Shown here piece after piece: positions 37,876-46,527 of a stretch of 64,000 bases of DNA (the first letter of the stretch is position 1; each line of letters starts with the position of its first letter). The notes under the pieces were generated by a model. It did no database searches, was not told where the DNA came from, and saw only the letters and a program-made list of their open reading frames with translations. Source of the DNA: Clostridium gasigenes (GTDB lineage: Bacteria; Bacillota; Clostridia; Clostridiales; Clostridiaceae); contig NZ_FNJM01000002.1 in NCBI RefSeq assembly GCF_900104115.1, forward strand, positions 405,260 through 469,259, written 5' to 3'. The translations under genes and the position numbers were made by a program.

Positions 37876-38153
37876 CATTAATTATTAACCATAGGCTTTT
37901 TATCCTATGTTCTGGAGGTTTCCCTCATTTTCATCAAATGGTCTATTCCATCTCAGATTGGACTATATCATCACTCAAGTTTATTTAAAGTGTCGGGCGC
38001 TCGTGGAGGAGGTTATTGTTTTGCTACTCACCCCTCTAGTCTCTGAACCTTTCTGGTACTTATTGCAATTCCCAGACTTGGCTGCTGATTAGCATGCTAT
38101 TTCTAGTTTAGCCTTCCAGCAATTCACCCAATTTAAACAGCGCATCTTTGTTT
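37876..38153 (-). other. Group I self-splicing intron in dnaE
   Basis: A 278-base insertion without an internal ORF. On the minus strand it has P (AATTGCTGGAAG, 38113-38124), Q (TAATCAGCAGCCAAG, 38077-38091), R (GTTCAGAGACTAGAGG, 38034-38049) and S (GATGATATAGTCC, 37960-37972), in the required order. R and S can pair as P7 (GACTA/TAGTC); P and Q pair as P4 (TGCTG/CAGCA). The 5' exon end AGCGU pairs with the intron's GCGCU, placing a U.G at the splice site. The intron ends in G. Excision restores the frame exactly between Arg409 and Phe410. Confidence 0.93.
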
Positions 38154-39380
38154 ACGCTCAAAAAGCAAGTTATACTTTAACGGATCTATTTTTGTTATTC
38201 CCAGAGTAAATGCTACAATTGAACCTGCAGCCGAGCCTCTCCCTGGGCCTGTTGGAATTCCATTATCATTTGCAAATTTTATAAAATCCCATGTAATTAA
38301 GAAATAATCTACAAATCCCATTTGGTTTATTACTGATAATTCATATTCTAATCTTTCAACATACTCGCAAGCTTTTTCATTTTTCTTACTATAATCCACA
38401 ATTTCCTTAACACTTAGTGGTTTATTTAGAAAATCTTTAAACACATCATATCTTTCAATAAGACCACCATAACAAATTTCTTCTAAATAAGCTGAAGGGG
38501 TTTTCCCTTCAGGCACTGGAAATTCAGGTAATTTGGAAACATGGAATTCATAATCAAAATTACATTGATCTGCAATTTTAGTTGTATTTTCTAAAGCTTC
38601 TTTAACATAAGAAAACATTTCCCACATTTCATCTGGTGATTTTAAGTAAAATTGATCTGATGGGTATCTTCTTCTGTTTGGGTCATCTACTGTTTTTGCC
38701 GTTTGAATACACATTAATACATCATGTGATTCTGAATCTTTTTGATTTATGTAATGAACATCGTTTGTTGCAACAAGAGGTATTCCAGTTTCCTTAGATA
38801 ACCTAATGTTTTCTTCTGTAACCTTTCGTTGTTCTTCCATTCCATGATTTTGTATTTCTAAATAAAAATCATCATTAAATATATCCTTATAAAGAAGTGC
38901 TACTTCCTTTGCTTTTTCATAATTATCTTTTAGATGATAGGATTGAACCTCTCCACCTAAACATGCACTTAAGGCTATTAATCCTTCACTATGATTTTTT
39001 AAATACTCATGGTCAATTCTTGGTTTATAGTAGAATCCTTCAATAGAAGCTGTGGATACTATTTTCATAAGATTCTGGTATCCTATTTCGTTCTTAACTA
39101 AAAGAACTAGGTGATGAGTGCTATTTGCCTTGTCATTAAGTTTAATATCCTTTGACTTGGCGGCAACATACACTTCACATCCTAGTATCGGTTTAATTCC
39201 CTGCTCTTTTGCAGCTTTATAAAAAGCCACACAACCATACATAACTCCATGATCTGTTATGGCAATGCTATCCATTCCTAGCTCTTTAGCTTTCTTCATT
39301 ATATCTTTTACTTTACCTGAAGCATCTAATAAACTATATTCTGTATGGAGATGTAGATGAGTGAATTTTTTTTGTTCCAC
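38154..39380 (-). CDS. dnaE: DNA polymerase III alpha subunit, exon 1
   Basis: The 5' exon encodes 409 residues. It starts at a GTG preceded by AAAGGATGG and GGTGG. It contains the PHP domain ([19 protein letters not shown] ... ITDHGVMYG) and the start of the palm ([34 protein letters not shown]). If the intron is not removed, translation reads six intron codons (KQRCAV) to a TAA, giving a 415-residue protein without active site. The gene lies between pfkA and whiA, as in other clostridia. Confidence 0.94.
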
Positions 39381-39493
39381 TTTACCACCATCCTTTCTGC
39401 ACGGTATATTAGGCCCTTGAAAAAAAACAGACTACTAAATTAATCTACTTTTTAAAAATGCCCTGATAATATTGGTCTATTTCTTTAATATTT

Positions 39494-40444
39494 CTAATAA
39501 GTTCCTGATCTAACCTCTTCTGCTATTTTCTCTAGCTTCCTTAACCTATGATTAACCCCCGATTTACCAACTGGTGGAACTAATATTTCTCCAAGTTCCT
39601 TTAGTGATTCTTCTGGATAACTTAATCTTAATTCTGCTATTTCTCTTAAGTTACTTGGTAATCTTTGAAGTCCTATTTCTCTTTGCAGAAGCTTTATACT
39701 TTCAACTTGCCTCACCGATGCATTTACGGTTTTACTAAGATTAGCTGTTTCACAGTTTACAAGCCTATTAACGTTATTTCTCATTTCTTTCATTATTCTT
39801 ATGTTTTCAAGTTCTAATAAAGAAGTATGCGCCCCTACTATGCTTAGAAGGGTTGAAATTTGGTCTCCTTCTTTTATATAAATTATATGGCTATTTTTTC
39901 TTTGAATTACTTTTGATTTTAATTCAAAGCTATTTATTAGCAAGCATAAGTCTTCTGCATATTCTTCACTATGAGTAACAAATTCTAGATGATAAGTTTT
40001 CTCTGGGTTACTTATACTTCCACCACCTATAAATGCGCCTCTTATGTATGCTCTTTTTAACTCATCAGTCTCAACCATTTTTTCATCTATTCTATAATCA
40101 AGTGTTAGAACCCCATCAATTTCTTGGAATATACCCGTTTTTTGAAGCAAATTCCTAACTCCCATTTCCTCATCTATACTTACCATATAGATATTATTTT
40201 TCTTAAGAGAATTTCCTTTTTTAACCATTAATTTAGAATGAATTTGAAAATGTTCCTTAAGTAATTTAAATATGTGCCTTGCAGATGCTGGGTTTTCTGT
40301 TGCTATTCTAAAAGCTAAACCTAAACCACTAAATGATATAGTTCCACTAACTTTCATAATTGCTGATATTTCTGCTAAAGCTTCTTCATTTGTTACATCT
40401 ACATATCTACAGATTTCACCTTTAACTTTTGACGAAAATGACAT
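39494..40444 (-). CDS. whiA: DNA-binding protein WhiA
   Basis: A 316-residue WhiA homologue: a LAGLIDADG-like N-terminal fold (catalytically dead homing-endonuclease relative; RAYIRGAFIGGGSISNPEK at about 130-150) and a C-terminal helix-turn-helix (LREIAELRLSYPEESLKELGEIL ... GVNHRLRKLEKIAEE). In Firmicutes it affects cell division and chromosome segregation. It sits in the conserved rapZ-yvcK-whiA neighbourhood, here split from yvcK by the repeat-protein gene. Confidence 0.95.
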   Translation of the reverse strand: MSFSSKVKGEICRYVDVTNEEALAEISAIMKVSGTISFSGLGLAFRIATENPASARHIFKLLKEHFQIHSKLMVKKGNSLKKNNIYMVSIDEEMGVRNLLQKTGIFQEIDGVLTLDYRIDEKMVETDELKRAYIRGAFIGGGSISNPEKTYHLEFVTHSEEYAEDLCLLINSFELKSKVIQRKNSHIIYIKEGDQISTLLSIVGAHTSLLELENIRIMKEMRNNVNRLVNCETANLSKTVNASVRQVESIKLLQREIGLQRLPSNLREIAELRLSYPEESLKELGEILVPPVGKSGVNHRLRKLEKIAEEVRSGTY

Positions 40445-40586
40445 AGGTTCTGATTCTCCTCGCTATCTATTTAAATACATTTTTATCTATTGTTTATAAT
40501 TTAATTATATCATAAAACAAAATAAATAATTAGATGTAATTTATTGCTTTATATAAGGTACTTTCAGCTCCTTTATTTCTTAAATA

Positions 40587-40616
40587 AAAAGAAAACCCCT
40601 TAAGGCTTTCTTTTTA
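40587..40616 (-). terminator. Terminator after the repeat-protein gene
   Basis: AAAAGAAAACC and GGCTTTCTTTT form an imperfect stem around CCTTAA, with T-rich sequence on both sides, 45 bases past the stop. Confidence 0.65.
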
Positions 40617-40661
40617 TTTTTATGGTCATGTGATTCTAGTTATAGAGTTTGAAAAAATTTC

Positions 40662-41270
40662 CTAACAATTGAAATTGTCATCTTCTTCGCAACTATCGCA
40701 TTCATCGTACTTATCACATTCATCGTACTTATCGCATTCATCGTACTTATCACATTCATCGTACTTATCACATTCATCGTACTTATCACATTCATCGTAC
40801 TTATCACATTCATCGTAATTATCACATTTATCACATTCGTAACAATCATTCTCTAAATCTTCTTTACAACTTGCTTTTCCATCTTTATAACCCTTAGCAT
40901 ATCCCACTTTTTTACCTTCATGGAATCCTTCTTTTTTACCTTCGCAATATCCTACTTTTCTACCTTCAGCAAATCCCACTCTTCTTCCTTCAGCAAATCC
41001 TACTTTTCTACCTTCAGCAAATCCATCTTTTTTACCTTCGCAATATCCTACTTTTCTACCTTCGCAATATCCTACTTTTCTACCTTCGGCAAATCCTACT
41101 TTTCTTCCTTCAGCAAATCCTACTTTTCTTCCTTCAGCAAATCCTACTTTTTTACCTTCGCAATATCCAGCTTTTACTCCTGCTTTATAACCTTGTCTAA
41201 AAGCTTCTTTAATTGCATTTTCATTACAACCACAACCACAGCCATTATTCGTATTGTTTCTTTGACACAT
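40662..41270 (-). CDS. Repeat protein: 8-residue Gly/Lys repeats and Cys-Asp hexapeptide tail
   Basis: A protein of 202 residues counted from the ATG at 41270, which has AAAGGAG nine bases upstream; the longer frame to 41327 lacks a ribosome site. It opens with a Cys-rich head (GCGCGCNEN). About twelve units of G-[FY]-x-E-G-[RK]-K-x follow in an ordered pattern of FAE and YCE variants, then CDNYDE, six exact CDKYDE units and CDSCEEDDNFNC. It is highly charged, with over 20 cysteines and no signal peptide. A spore-coat or metal-binding role is plausible; none is demonstrated. Confidence 0.85.
   Translation of the reverse strand: MCQRNNTNNGCGCGCNENAIKEAFRQGYKAGVKAGYCEGKKVGFAEGRKVGFAEGRKVGFAEGRKVGYCEGRKVGYCEGKKDGFAEGRKVGFAEGRRVGFAEGRKVGYCEGKKEGFHEGKKVGYAKGYKDGKASCKEDLENDCYECDKCDNYDECDKYDECDKYDECDKYDECDKYDECDKYDECDKYDECDSCEEDDNFNC
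40701..40826 (-). repeat. 18-bp tandem repeat encoding CDKYDE
   Basis: Seven 18-base units, six almost identical (differing at one A/G position) and one with a single change giving CDNYDE. The near-identity at DNA level, including silent positions, points to recent expansion or homogenisation. Confidence 0.9.
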
Positions 41271-41353
41271 ATCACATTTCTCCTTTGTTTTTATAATTAT
41301 TCTCTTCATATTATTACAATATGACAATTTTCTTCATTTGTTACTGTATAAAT

Positions 41354-41396
41354 AATAAGAGCTAGACTATATCTTATATATAGCCTAGCTCTTATT
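41354..41396 (-). terminator. Terminator of the rapZ-yvcK operon
   Basis: The 12-base stem AATAAGAGCTAG/CTAGCTCTTATT has a further ACTAT/ATAG inner pairing and lies just past the yvcK stop. Confidence 0.85.
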
Positions 41397-41402
41397 TTAA
41401 AG

Positions 41403-42749
41403 TTATTTGTTTTTACGTTTTTTTTCTTTTTCTTTTATACGTTGTGATAAATACATATATTCTATTATTTTCTTTCTATCATATAGAAGTTTCTTTTCCA
41501 TAATAGTATCAACTAATACTTCTGCTAAATATTCTGTATCATGCTTAACATATGCTTTCTCAGTTTTTGCAAGTGTTGCTTCTATAGCCTCTACTCCTAA
41601 GGCTTTTAACTCTTTTCTGTCTAGTTCTACAAGCTGTGAACTATCTTCTAGATATTTTTCCTTAACAACCTTTGGTATGTCCCCTCTATTTGCAATAACA
41701 TAATCTACTATGTTTCTTCCGCCATATTTTTGTAATATCTTTACATGATCTGAAACACTAAAATTATCTGTTTCCCCTGGCTGAGTCATTATGTTACATA
41801 TATATATTTTTATAGCATCACTTTTCTTAATATTTTCTACTATATCTTTAACTAGTAAATTAGGAACTATGCTTGTATATAAACTTCCAGGACCCATTAC
41901 AATTGCATCAGCTTCTCTTAACGCTTTTAAAGATTCTTCTAATGCTCTTGCATCCTTTGGATTTATCATAAGCTTCTTTATTTTAGATTTTTGATTTATA
42001 ACTTCATTTGGAATTTGTGATTCACCTTCAACAATACTTCCATTTTCAAGTTTTGCTACAAGCTTCATATCATCCAAAGTAACAGGTAATACTTTTCCTG
42101 TTACTGCAAGTACCGAACTCATTTTTTGAATAGCATCCTCAAAATTTTCACTTACTCCATTCATTGCTGCTAAAAATAAATTTCCAAAACTTTGATTTTT
42201 AAGTCTTCCATCAGGAAATCTATATTGTAATAATTCTTCCATTAATGGTTCTGTATCTGCAAGGGCTAAAATACAGTTTCTTATATCCCCTGGTGGCAAC
42301 ATTCCTAAATCGTCTCTTAAATCACCAGACCCTCCCCCATCATCTCCAACTGTTACTATTGCTGTTATATTAGAAGTATAATACTTAAGACCTCTTAGCA
42401 TAGTTGATAATCCTGTTCCACCACCAATAACTACTATCTTAGGTCCCTTAACTAAAAGTCTTTTTTCATATATAAGGCTTTCCATTTTCCTACTATCTAA
42501 GGATAACTTTACATACCCTTTACTTGTTAATGCAACTATAGATTTTATCATTTCTGTAACAGAAATATATATAACAAATATTCCTGTTAGATTAAGACAT
42601 ATATAAAATATTTTATAATAAATATCATAAACTCTACGAGTAACCAATTCTGTAAATCCAAAGGCAATTAATAAAACTCCAAATATTCCAAAGAACATCC
42701 ATCTTTTGAGCTTTACTCCTGGCCTCATCCAGTCTTTAACATTAATCAT
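41403..42749 (-). CDS. yvcK: Gluconeogenesis factor YvcK (CofD-like)
   Basis: A 448-residue protein: two N-terminal membrane helices (about 18-35 and 43-65), then a CofD-like Rossmann domain with [12 protein letters not shown] (about 107-118) and [14 protein letters not shown] plus MLPPGDIRN. YvcK-type proteins bind UDP-sugars and coordinate carbon flux and cell-wall synthesis. The membrane-anchored N-terminus is an addition relative to the Bacillus form, common in clostridia. The start overlaps the stop of rapZ by four bases (ATGA). Confidence 0.94.
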   Translation of the reverse strand: MINVKDWMRPGVKLKRWMFFGIFGVLLIAFGFTELVTRRVYDIYYKIFYICLNLTGIFVIYISVTEMIKSIVALTSKGYVKLSLDSRKMESLIYEKRLLVKGPKIVVIGGGTGLSTMLRGLKYYTSNITAIVTVGDDGGGSGDLRDDLGMLPPGDIRNCILALADTEPLMEELLQYRFPDGRLKNQSFGNLFLAAMNGVSENFEDAIQKMSSVLAVTGKVLPVTLDDMKLVAKLENGSIVEGESQIPNEVINQKSKIKKLMINPKDARALEESLKALREADAIVMGPGSLYTSIVPNLLVKDIVENIKKSDAIKIYICNIMTQPGETDNFSVSDHVKILQKYGGRNIVDYVIANRGDIPKVVKEKYLEDSSQLVELDRKELKALGVEAIEATLAKTEKAYVKHDTEYLAEVLVDTIMEKKLLYDRKKIIEYMYLSQRIKEKEKKRKNK

Positions 42750-43630
42750 AGCTTCTTAGCCCCTTTATTTGGGTCTTCTCCTATATCTCTATGTTCTACT
42801 CTTGCATTAAATTTATCTTCACATAATATTTCCTCTATGGCATTCGCTATAGCTACTGATCTATGTCTTCCCCCTGTACATCCTATAGCAACAATAAGTT
42901 GCCTTTTTCCTTCTTTTTTATAATTAGGGATTAAAAATTTAAGCATATCTTCTGTTCTTGTTAAAAATCCTTTTGTTTCTTCTTGAGCTAAAACGTAATC
43001 TCTTACTGGCCTATCTCCACCTGAATATGGTTTTAATTCTGGTATATAGAATGGATTCGGTATAAATCTTACATCAAATACTAAATCTGCATCTACAGGA
43101 ATTCCATATTTGAAACCGAAACTTAACACCGTTATTGAAAGTTGCTTTTTAGGTTCTTTTTCATCACCATAATTTTTATTCATTTCTTCTCTTAAGTCTC
43201 TTATTTCATATTTTGAAGTATCTATTATTATATCTGCTCTATCTTTTACTTCTCTTAATTTTCTTCTTTCTTCATCTATACCTGTTGTAATTCTTCCATT
43301 AGCTGCTAATGGATGGCTTCTTCTTGATTCTTTAAATCTTTTTACTAACTTCTCATCTGAAGCATCTAAAAATAATATTTCATATTGGAAATCTTGATTT
43401 TTAAGATATACTAGGCTTTCAAATAAATCTTCGAAAAATATTCCACCTCTTATATCTATAACTAATGCAACCTTATTTATTTTCCCGTCGCTTTGAAGAC
43501 AAGCTTCTGCAAACTTAGGTATTAACTTCGGTGGAAGGTTATCTACACAAAAATACCCCATATCTTCAAGGCTTCTTGTTGCCTCTGTCTTACCTGCTCC
43601 TGATAGTCCTGTTACTATTATAAATCTCAT
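42746..43630 (-). CDS. rapZ: RNase adapter / nucleotide-binding protein RapZ (YvcJ)
   Basis: A P-loop protein of 294 residues from the ATG at 43630. GGGAGG lies eight bases upstream, so the 13 extra codons of the longest frame are discarded. It has Walker [17 protein letters not shown] at the N-terminus and the conserved C-terminal [15 protein letters not shown], which binds the small-RNA or metabolite ligand in homologues. Coupled to yvcK by a four-base overlap, in the conserved rapZ-yvcK-whiA order. Confidence 0.95.
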   Translation of the reverse strand: MRFIIVTGLSGAGKTEATRSLEDMGYFCVDNLPPKLIPKFAEACLQSDGKINKVALVIDIRGGIFFEDLFESLVYLKNQDFQYEILFLDASDEKLVKRFKESRRSHPLAANGRITTGIDEERRKLREVKDRADIIIDTSKYEIRDLREEMNKNYGDEKEPKKQLSITVLSFGFKYGIPVDADLVFDVRFIPNPFYIPELKPYSGGDRPVRDYVLAQEETKGFLTRTEDMLKFLIPNYKKEGKRQLIVAIGCTGGRHRSVAIANAIEEILCEDKFNARVEHRDIGEDPNKGAKKL

Positions 43631-43767
43631 GTCATAAACCTCCCTTATTTCTGCTTTAGGCATATTCAAAAAATAGTAATTTAATATTCTAGTCTATTTC
43701 TTTAAAGATACCTTCATCTTATACATAGATTATATCATACTTATATAATTTTATTTAGACCTCTAAA

Positions 43768-43801
43768 AAATAAGGCAGTCCTTTTATAGACTACCTTATT
43801 T
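43768..43801 (-). terminator. Terminator of hisC
   Basis: The stem AAATAAGG-AGTC/GACT-CCTTATTT has one bulge in each arm and lies 18 bases past the hisC stop. Confidence 0.8.
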
Positions 43802-43819
43802 AATATTTAATTTATACTT

Positions 43820-44923
43820 TTATTTAGAATCACGTTCTTCTATTGCTTCACCTAACAATTTACAAAACTCTCTATTTTCTTCTTTTGTACCAATACTAAC
43901 TCTTAACCAACCTGGCATATCTAAAAGGAATCCAGGTCTTATAATGTATCCACGCTGTAATAAATATTCATGAATTGATTTATCATCGCCTCTTACATTA
44001 ACCATTAGAAAATTAGCTTGTGATGGTACATATTCTAATTTCATTTTCTCAAATTGACTTGTTAAATAGTCTCTTTCCTCTTCATTAAAAGCTTTTACTT
44101 GTGCTAAAAACTCTTCGTCTTTTAACGCTTCCACTGCTGATTTTTGTGCAAATAGATTAGTATCAAATGCATTTATAACTCTATTTAAATAATCAACTAA
44201 TTCTTCTCTTGCTATTCCATAACCAAATCTTAAAGATGCTAACCCATAAGCCTTTGAGAATGTTCTTAATATAATTATGTTTCGATATTTCTTTAATAGT
44301 TCTAAAGAATCTGGATATTCATCTGATGTTACATACTCACCATAAGCTTCATCCATTACTATTAAAACTTCTCTTGGTATTTTATCTATAATATTATTAA
44401 ACTCTTTAGCTGTAAACATACTTCCAGTTGGATTATTGGGATTACAAAACCAAATAATTTTAGTTTTATCTGTTATTGCATCTACCATAGCTTCTAAATC
44501 TAGATAATTATTTTTTAAAGGTATTTTAACAGGGGTTGCACCCATAAGTAATGTATTACTTTCATACCTTGGGAATGTGATTTCAGGCATAAGGCTCTCA
44601 TCACCTTTATCTAAGACAACTGTACATAAAACATTAATTAAAGAATCAGATCCTGCCCCACAGAAAATCATATCTCTAGTTATATTTAACTTAGTGCTTA
44701 AACATTCTTTAAACTCATAAGAAGTTGCATCTGGATACATATTAACTTCACCTAATAATTCCATAATTACTTCTTTAACTTTTTTAGAACATCCTAAAGG
44801 ATTTTCATTAGATGCTAGTTTCACTACCTTATCTATTCCAAGCTCTCTTTTAACTTCGGCGATAGGCTTTCCAGCTACATACTTAGCCATACCCTTAACT
44901 TCATCTCTTACATTATAATTCAT
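43820..44923 (-). CDS. hisC: Histidinol-phosphate aminotransferase
   Basis: A 367-residue class I/II PLP-dependent aminotransferase. It has LASNENPLGCS (about 37-47), the cofactor-contact CNPNNPTG, DEAYGEY, and the PLP-lysine segment RTFSKAYGLASLRFGYGI. It would make histidinol phosphate in histidine synthesis and may also act on aromatic amino acids. No other his gene is nearby, so a broader aminotransferase role remains open. It starts a short transcript ending at its own terminator. Confidence 0.88.
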   Translation of the reverse strand: MNYNVRDEVKGMAKYVAGKPIAEVKRELGIDKVVKLASNENPLGCSKKVKEVIMELLGEVNMYPDATSYEFKECLSTKLNITRDMIFCGAGSDSLINVLCTVVLDKGDESLMPEITFPRYESNTLLMGATPVKIPLKNNYLDLEAMVDAITDKTKIIWFCNPNNPTGSMFTAKEFNNIIDKIPREVLIVMDEAYGEYVTSDEYPDSLELLKKYRNIIILRTFSKAYGLASLRFGYGIAREELVDYLNRVINAFDTNLFAQKSAVEALKDEEFLAQVKAFNEEERDYLTSQFEKMKLEYVPSQANFLMVNVRGDDKSIHEYLLQRGYIIRPGFLLDMPGWLRVSIGTKEENREFCKLLGEAIEERDSK

Positions 44924-44975
44924 AAACTACGCCCACAGTTGTGGACTACCCCCTTTTTTAATTTTTATAAAATTT

Positions 44976-45320
44976 TTAATATATTTTCTTCTTTAATTTA
45001 TTATCCATATCTAAAGTTATTCTACTTAAATTAATAGATGAAATTATTATTATCGCTAACCCTAATATTTTTCCAACTATCCCTAAATATAATAAAAATA
45101 TAACTGCTATAAAACATGAACAAGCCATCAATACAAGCCCATTAGAATAGTCCTTTACAAGCTTGTTCACATTCTTAACTCTATTTAAAGTCTTTGCATC
45201 TAAACCTGAAATTAAACTTGTTTTTTTCTTAACTCTAACTAAATAAGCTCTCCCTAATAGCATAATTCCAATTAAAATAAATATACCTGGTATTAACTTT
45301 GTAAAACCCATAGATTCCAT
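44976..45320 (-). CDS. Small membrane protein, 114 aa (DUF3784-like)
   Basis: Start taken at the ATG at 45320, with AAGGGG nine bases upstream. Three membrane helices (about 4-22, 60-76, 79-97) are separated by a basic loop (VRVKKKTSLISG ... NRVKNVNKLVKDYSNG). The layout recalls DUF3784-type proteins, but no diagnostic motif is present. It lies between murB and hisC on the same strand, with 52 bases to hisC, so they may be co-transcribed. Confidence 0.65.
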   Translation of the reverse strand: MESMGFTKLIPGIFILIGIMLLGRAYLVRVKKKTSLISGLDAKTLNRVKNVNKLVKDYSNGLVLMACSCFIAVIFLLYLGIVGKILGLAIIIISSINLSRITLDMDNKLKKKIY

Positions 45321-45448
45321 ATCCTTTATCCCCTTATAGCTTTTAATAATATTATACAATAACTTAATTTAATTAACAATTAGGACTATTCAAAAAATAA
45401 TAAGCCCCTATGCTAATCTTTTTTCCCAAAGACCCCTTATACAACCAT

Positions 45449-45479
45449 AAAGAGGCACCCAAAACTTGGGTGCCTCTTT
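45449..45479 (-). terminator. Terminator of murB
   Basis: A perfect 14-base stem AAAGAGGCACCCAA/TTGGGTGCCTCTTT with a 3-base loop directly abuts the murB stop codon. Confidence 0.92.
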
Positions 45480-45480
45480 A

Positions 45481-46395
45481 TTATTCTTCGCCTATTATTC
45501 TAACTTCTGGATGTAACTCTACTCCAAATTGCTGTTTTACTTCATCTTGAATATGCTTTATTAATTCTATTATATCCTTAGCAGTCGCTCCATTTTTGTT
45601 TATAACAAAACCTGAATGTTTATCTGATACTGCTGCTCCTCCAAGTGTAAACCCTTTTAATCCTGCATCTTGAATAAGTTTTCCTGCAAAGTATCCTTCA
45701 GGTCTTTTAAAAGTACTTCCTGCTGATGGATATTCTAAAGGTTGTTTCGATTCTCTCATAAATGTTAAATCATCAACTCTTTCTTTAATTTTCTCTTCTT
45801 CACCAGCTTGCAATTTAAAGATAGCCGATAAAACTACATATCCTTTTTTCATAACTGCTGAGCATCTATATCCAAGTTCTAATTCTTCTTTATTTAAAGT
45901 AATTATATTCCCTTTAGTGTCTATTACATCTGCTGATTCTATTACATCTGCTATTTCTCCATGGTATGCTCCTGCATTCATAAATACAGCTCCACCTACA
46001 GTTCCTGGAATACCACATGCAAATTCAAATCCTGTTAATGAATTTGAAAGCCCAGCACTTGAAACATCTTTTAATAATGCTCCACATTCTGCGTTAACTC
46101 TATCCCCATCTACTGATATGTTTTTAACTTCTCCAAGTTTTATAACAACACCTCTCATACCCCCATCTCTAACTAAAATGTTAGATCCATTTCCTACTAC
46201 ATAAAAAGGTATATTGTTATTTCTACAAACTTCTATACTCTTAAGAACCTGTTCTTTTGTTTCAGGAATTAATAATATATCAGCTGGTCCGCCCACTTTA
46301 AAATAAACATGATTTTTCATTTGAGCATCTTCTATTACATTTTCTTCTTTATAAAATTTTTTAAATAAATCTATTAAACCCCTAAATTGATTCAT
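45481..46395 (-). CDS. murB: UDP-N-acetylenolpyruvoylglucosamine reductase
   Basis: The flavoenzyme that reduces UDP-GlcNAc-enolpyruvate to UDP-MurNAc in peptidoglycan precursor synthesis. It is 304 residues from the ATG with AAGGAG six bases upstream; the TTG five codons earlier is rejected. It has the FAD-binding [36 protein letters not shown], and the C-terminal [11 protein letters not shown] with the catalytic Ser. Type II MurB (no Tyr-loop insertion), as expected in Firmicutes. Confidence 0.96.
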   Translation of the reverse strand: MNQFRGLIDLFKKFYKEENVIEDAQMKNHVYFKVGGPADILLIPETKEQVLKSIEVCRNNNIPFYVVGNGSNILVRDGGMRGVVIKLGEVKNISVDGDRVNAECGALLKDVSSAGLSNSLTGFEFACGIPGTVGGAVFMNAGAYHGEIADVIESADVIDTKGNIITLNKEELELGYRCSAVMKKGYVVLSAIFKLQAGEEEKIKERVDDLTFMRESKQPLEYPSAGSTFKRPEGYFAGKLIQDAGLKGFTLGGAAVSDKHSGFVINKNGATAKDIIELIKHIQDEVKQQFGVELHPEVRIIGEE

Positions 46396-46527
46396 ATTAA
46401 ACTCCTTCAACCTTGTTATAATCTCATTTGATAGTATAAATTAAAGTTTACCATTTAACAAGCAATTTAACTACATATATTATCATTATACTTGTATTGT
46501 AACTAATTTGTTACCTTTTCTATTTAT

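Noticed and set aside
37876..38153. dnaE as a pseudogene or a sequencing frameshift
   Set aside because: Both frames are intact and rejoin at an exact codon boundary after removing a 278-base segment with all four group I core elements.
37876..38153. Intein or insertion sequence in dnaE
   Set aside because: An intein would keep the reading frame open, but this segment has stops in the dnaE frame. No transposase, terminal inverted repeats or target duplication is present.
40640..40849. Small ORF encoding a Met-Asn-Val-Ile-Ser-Thr repeat
   Set aside because: It is the out-of-frame shadow of the 18-bp CDKYDE repeat and has no ribosome site.
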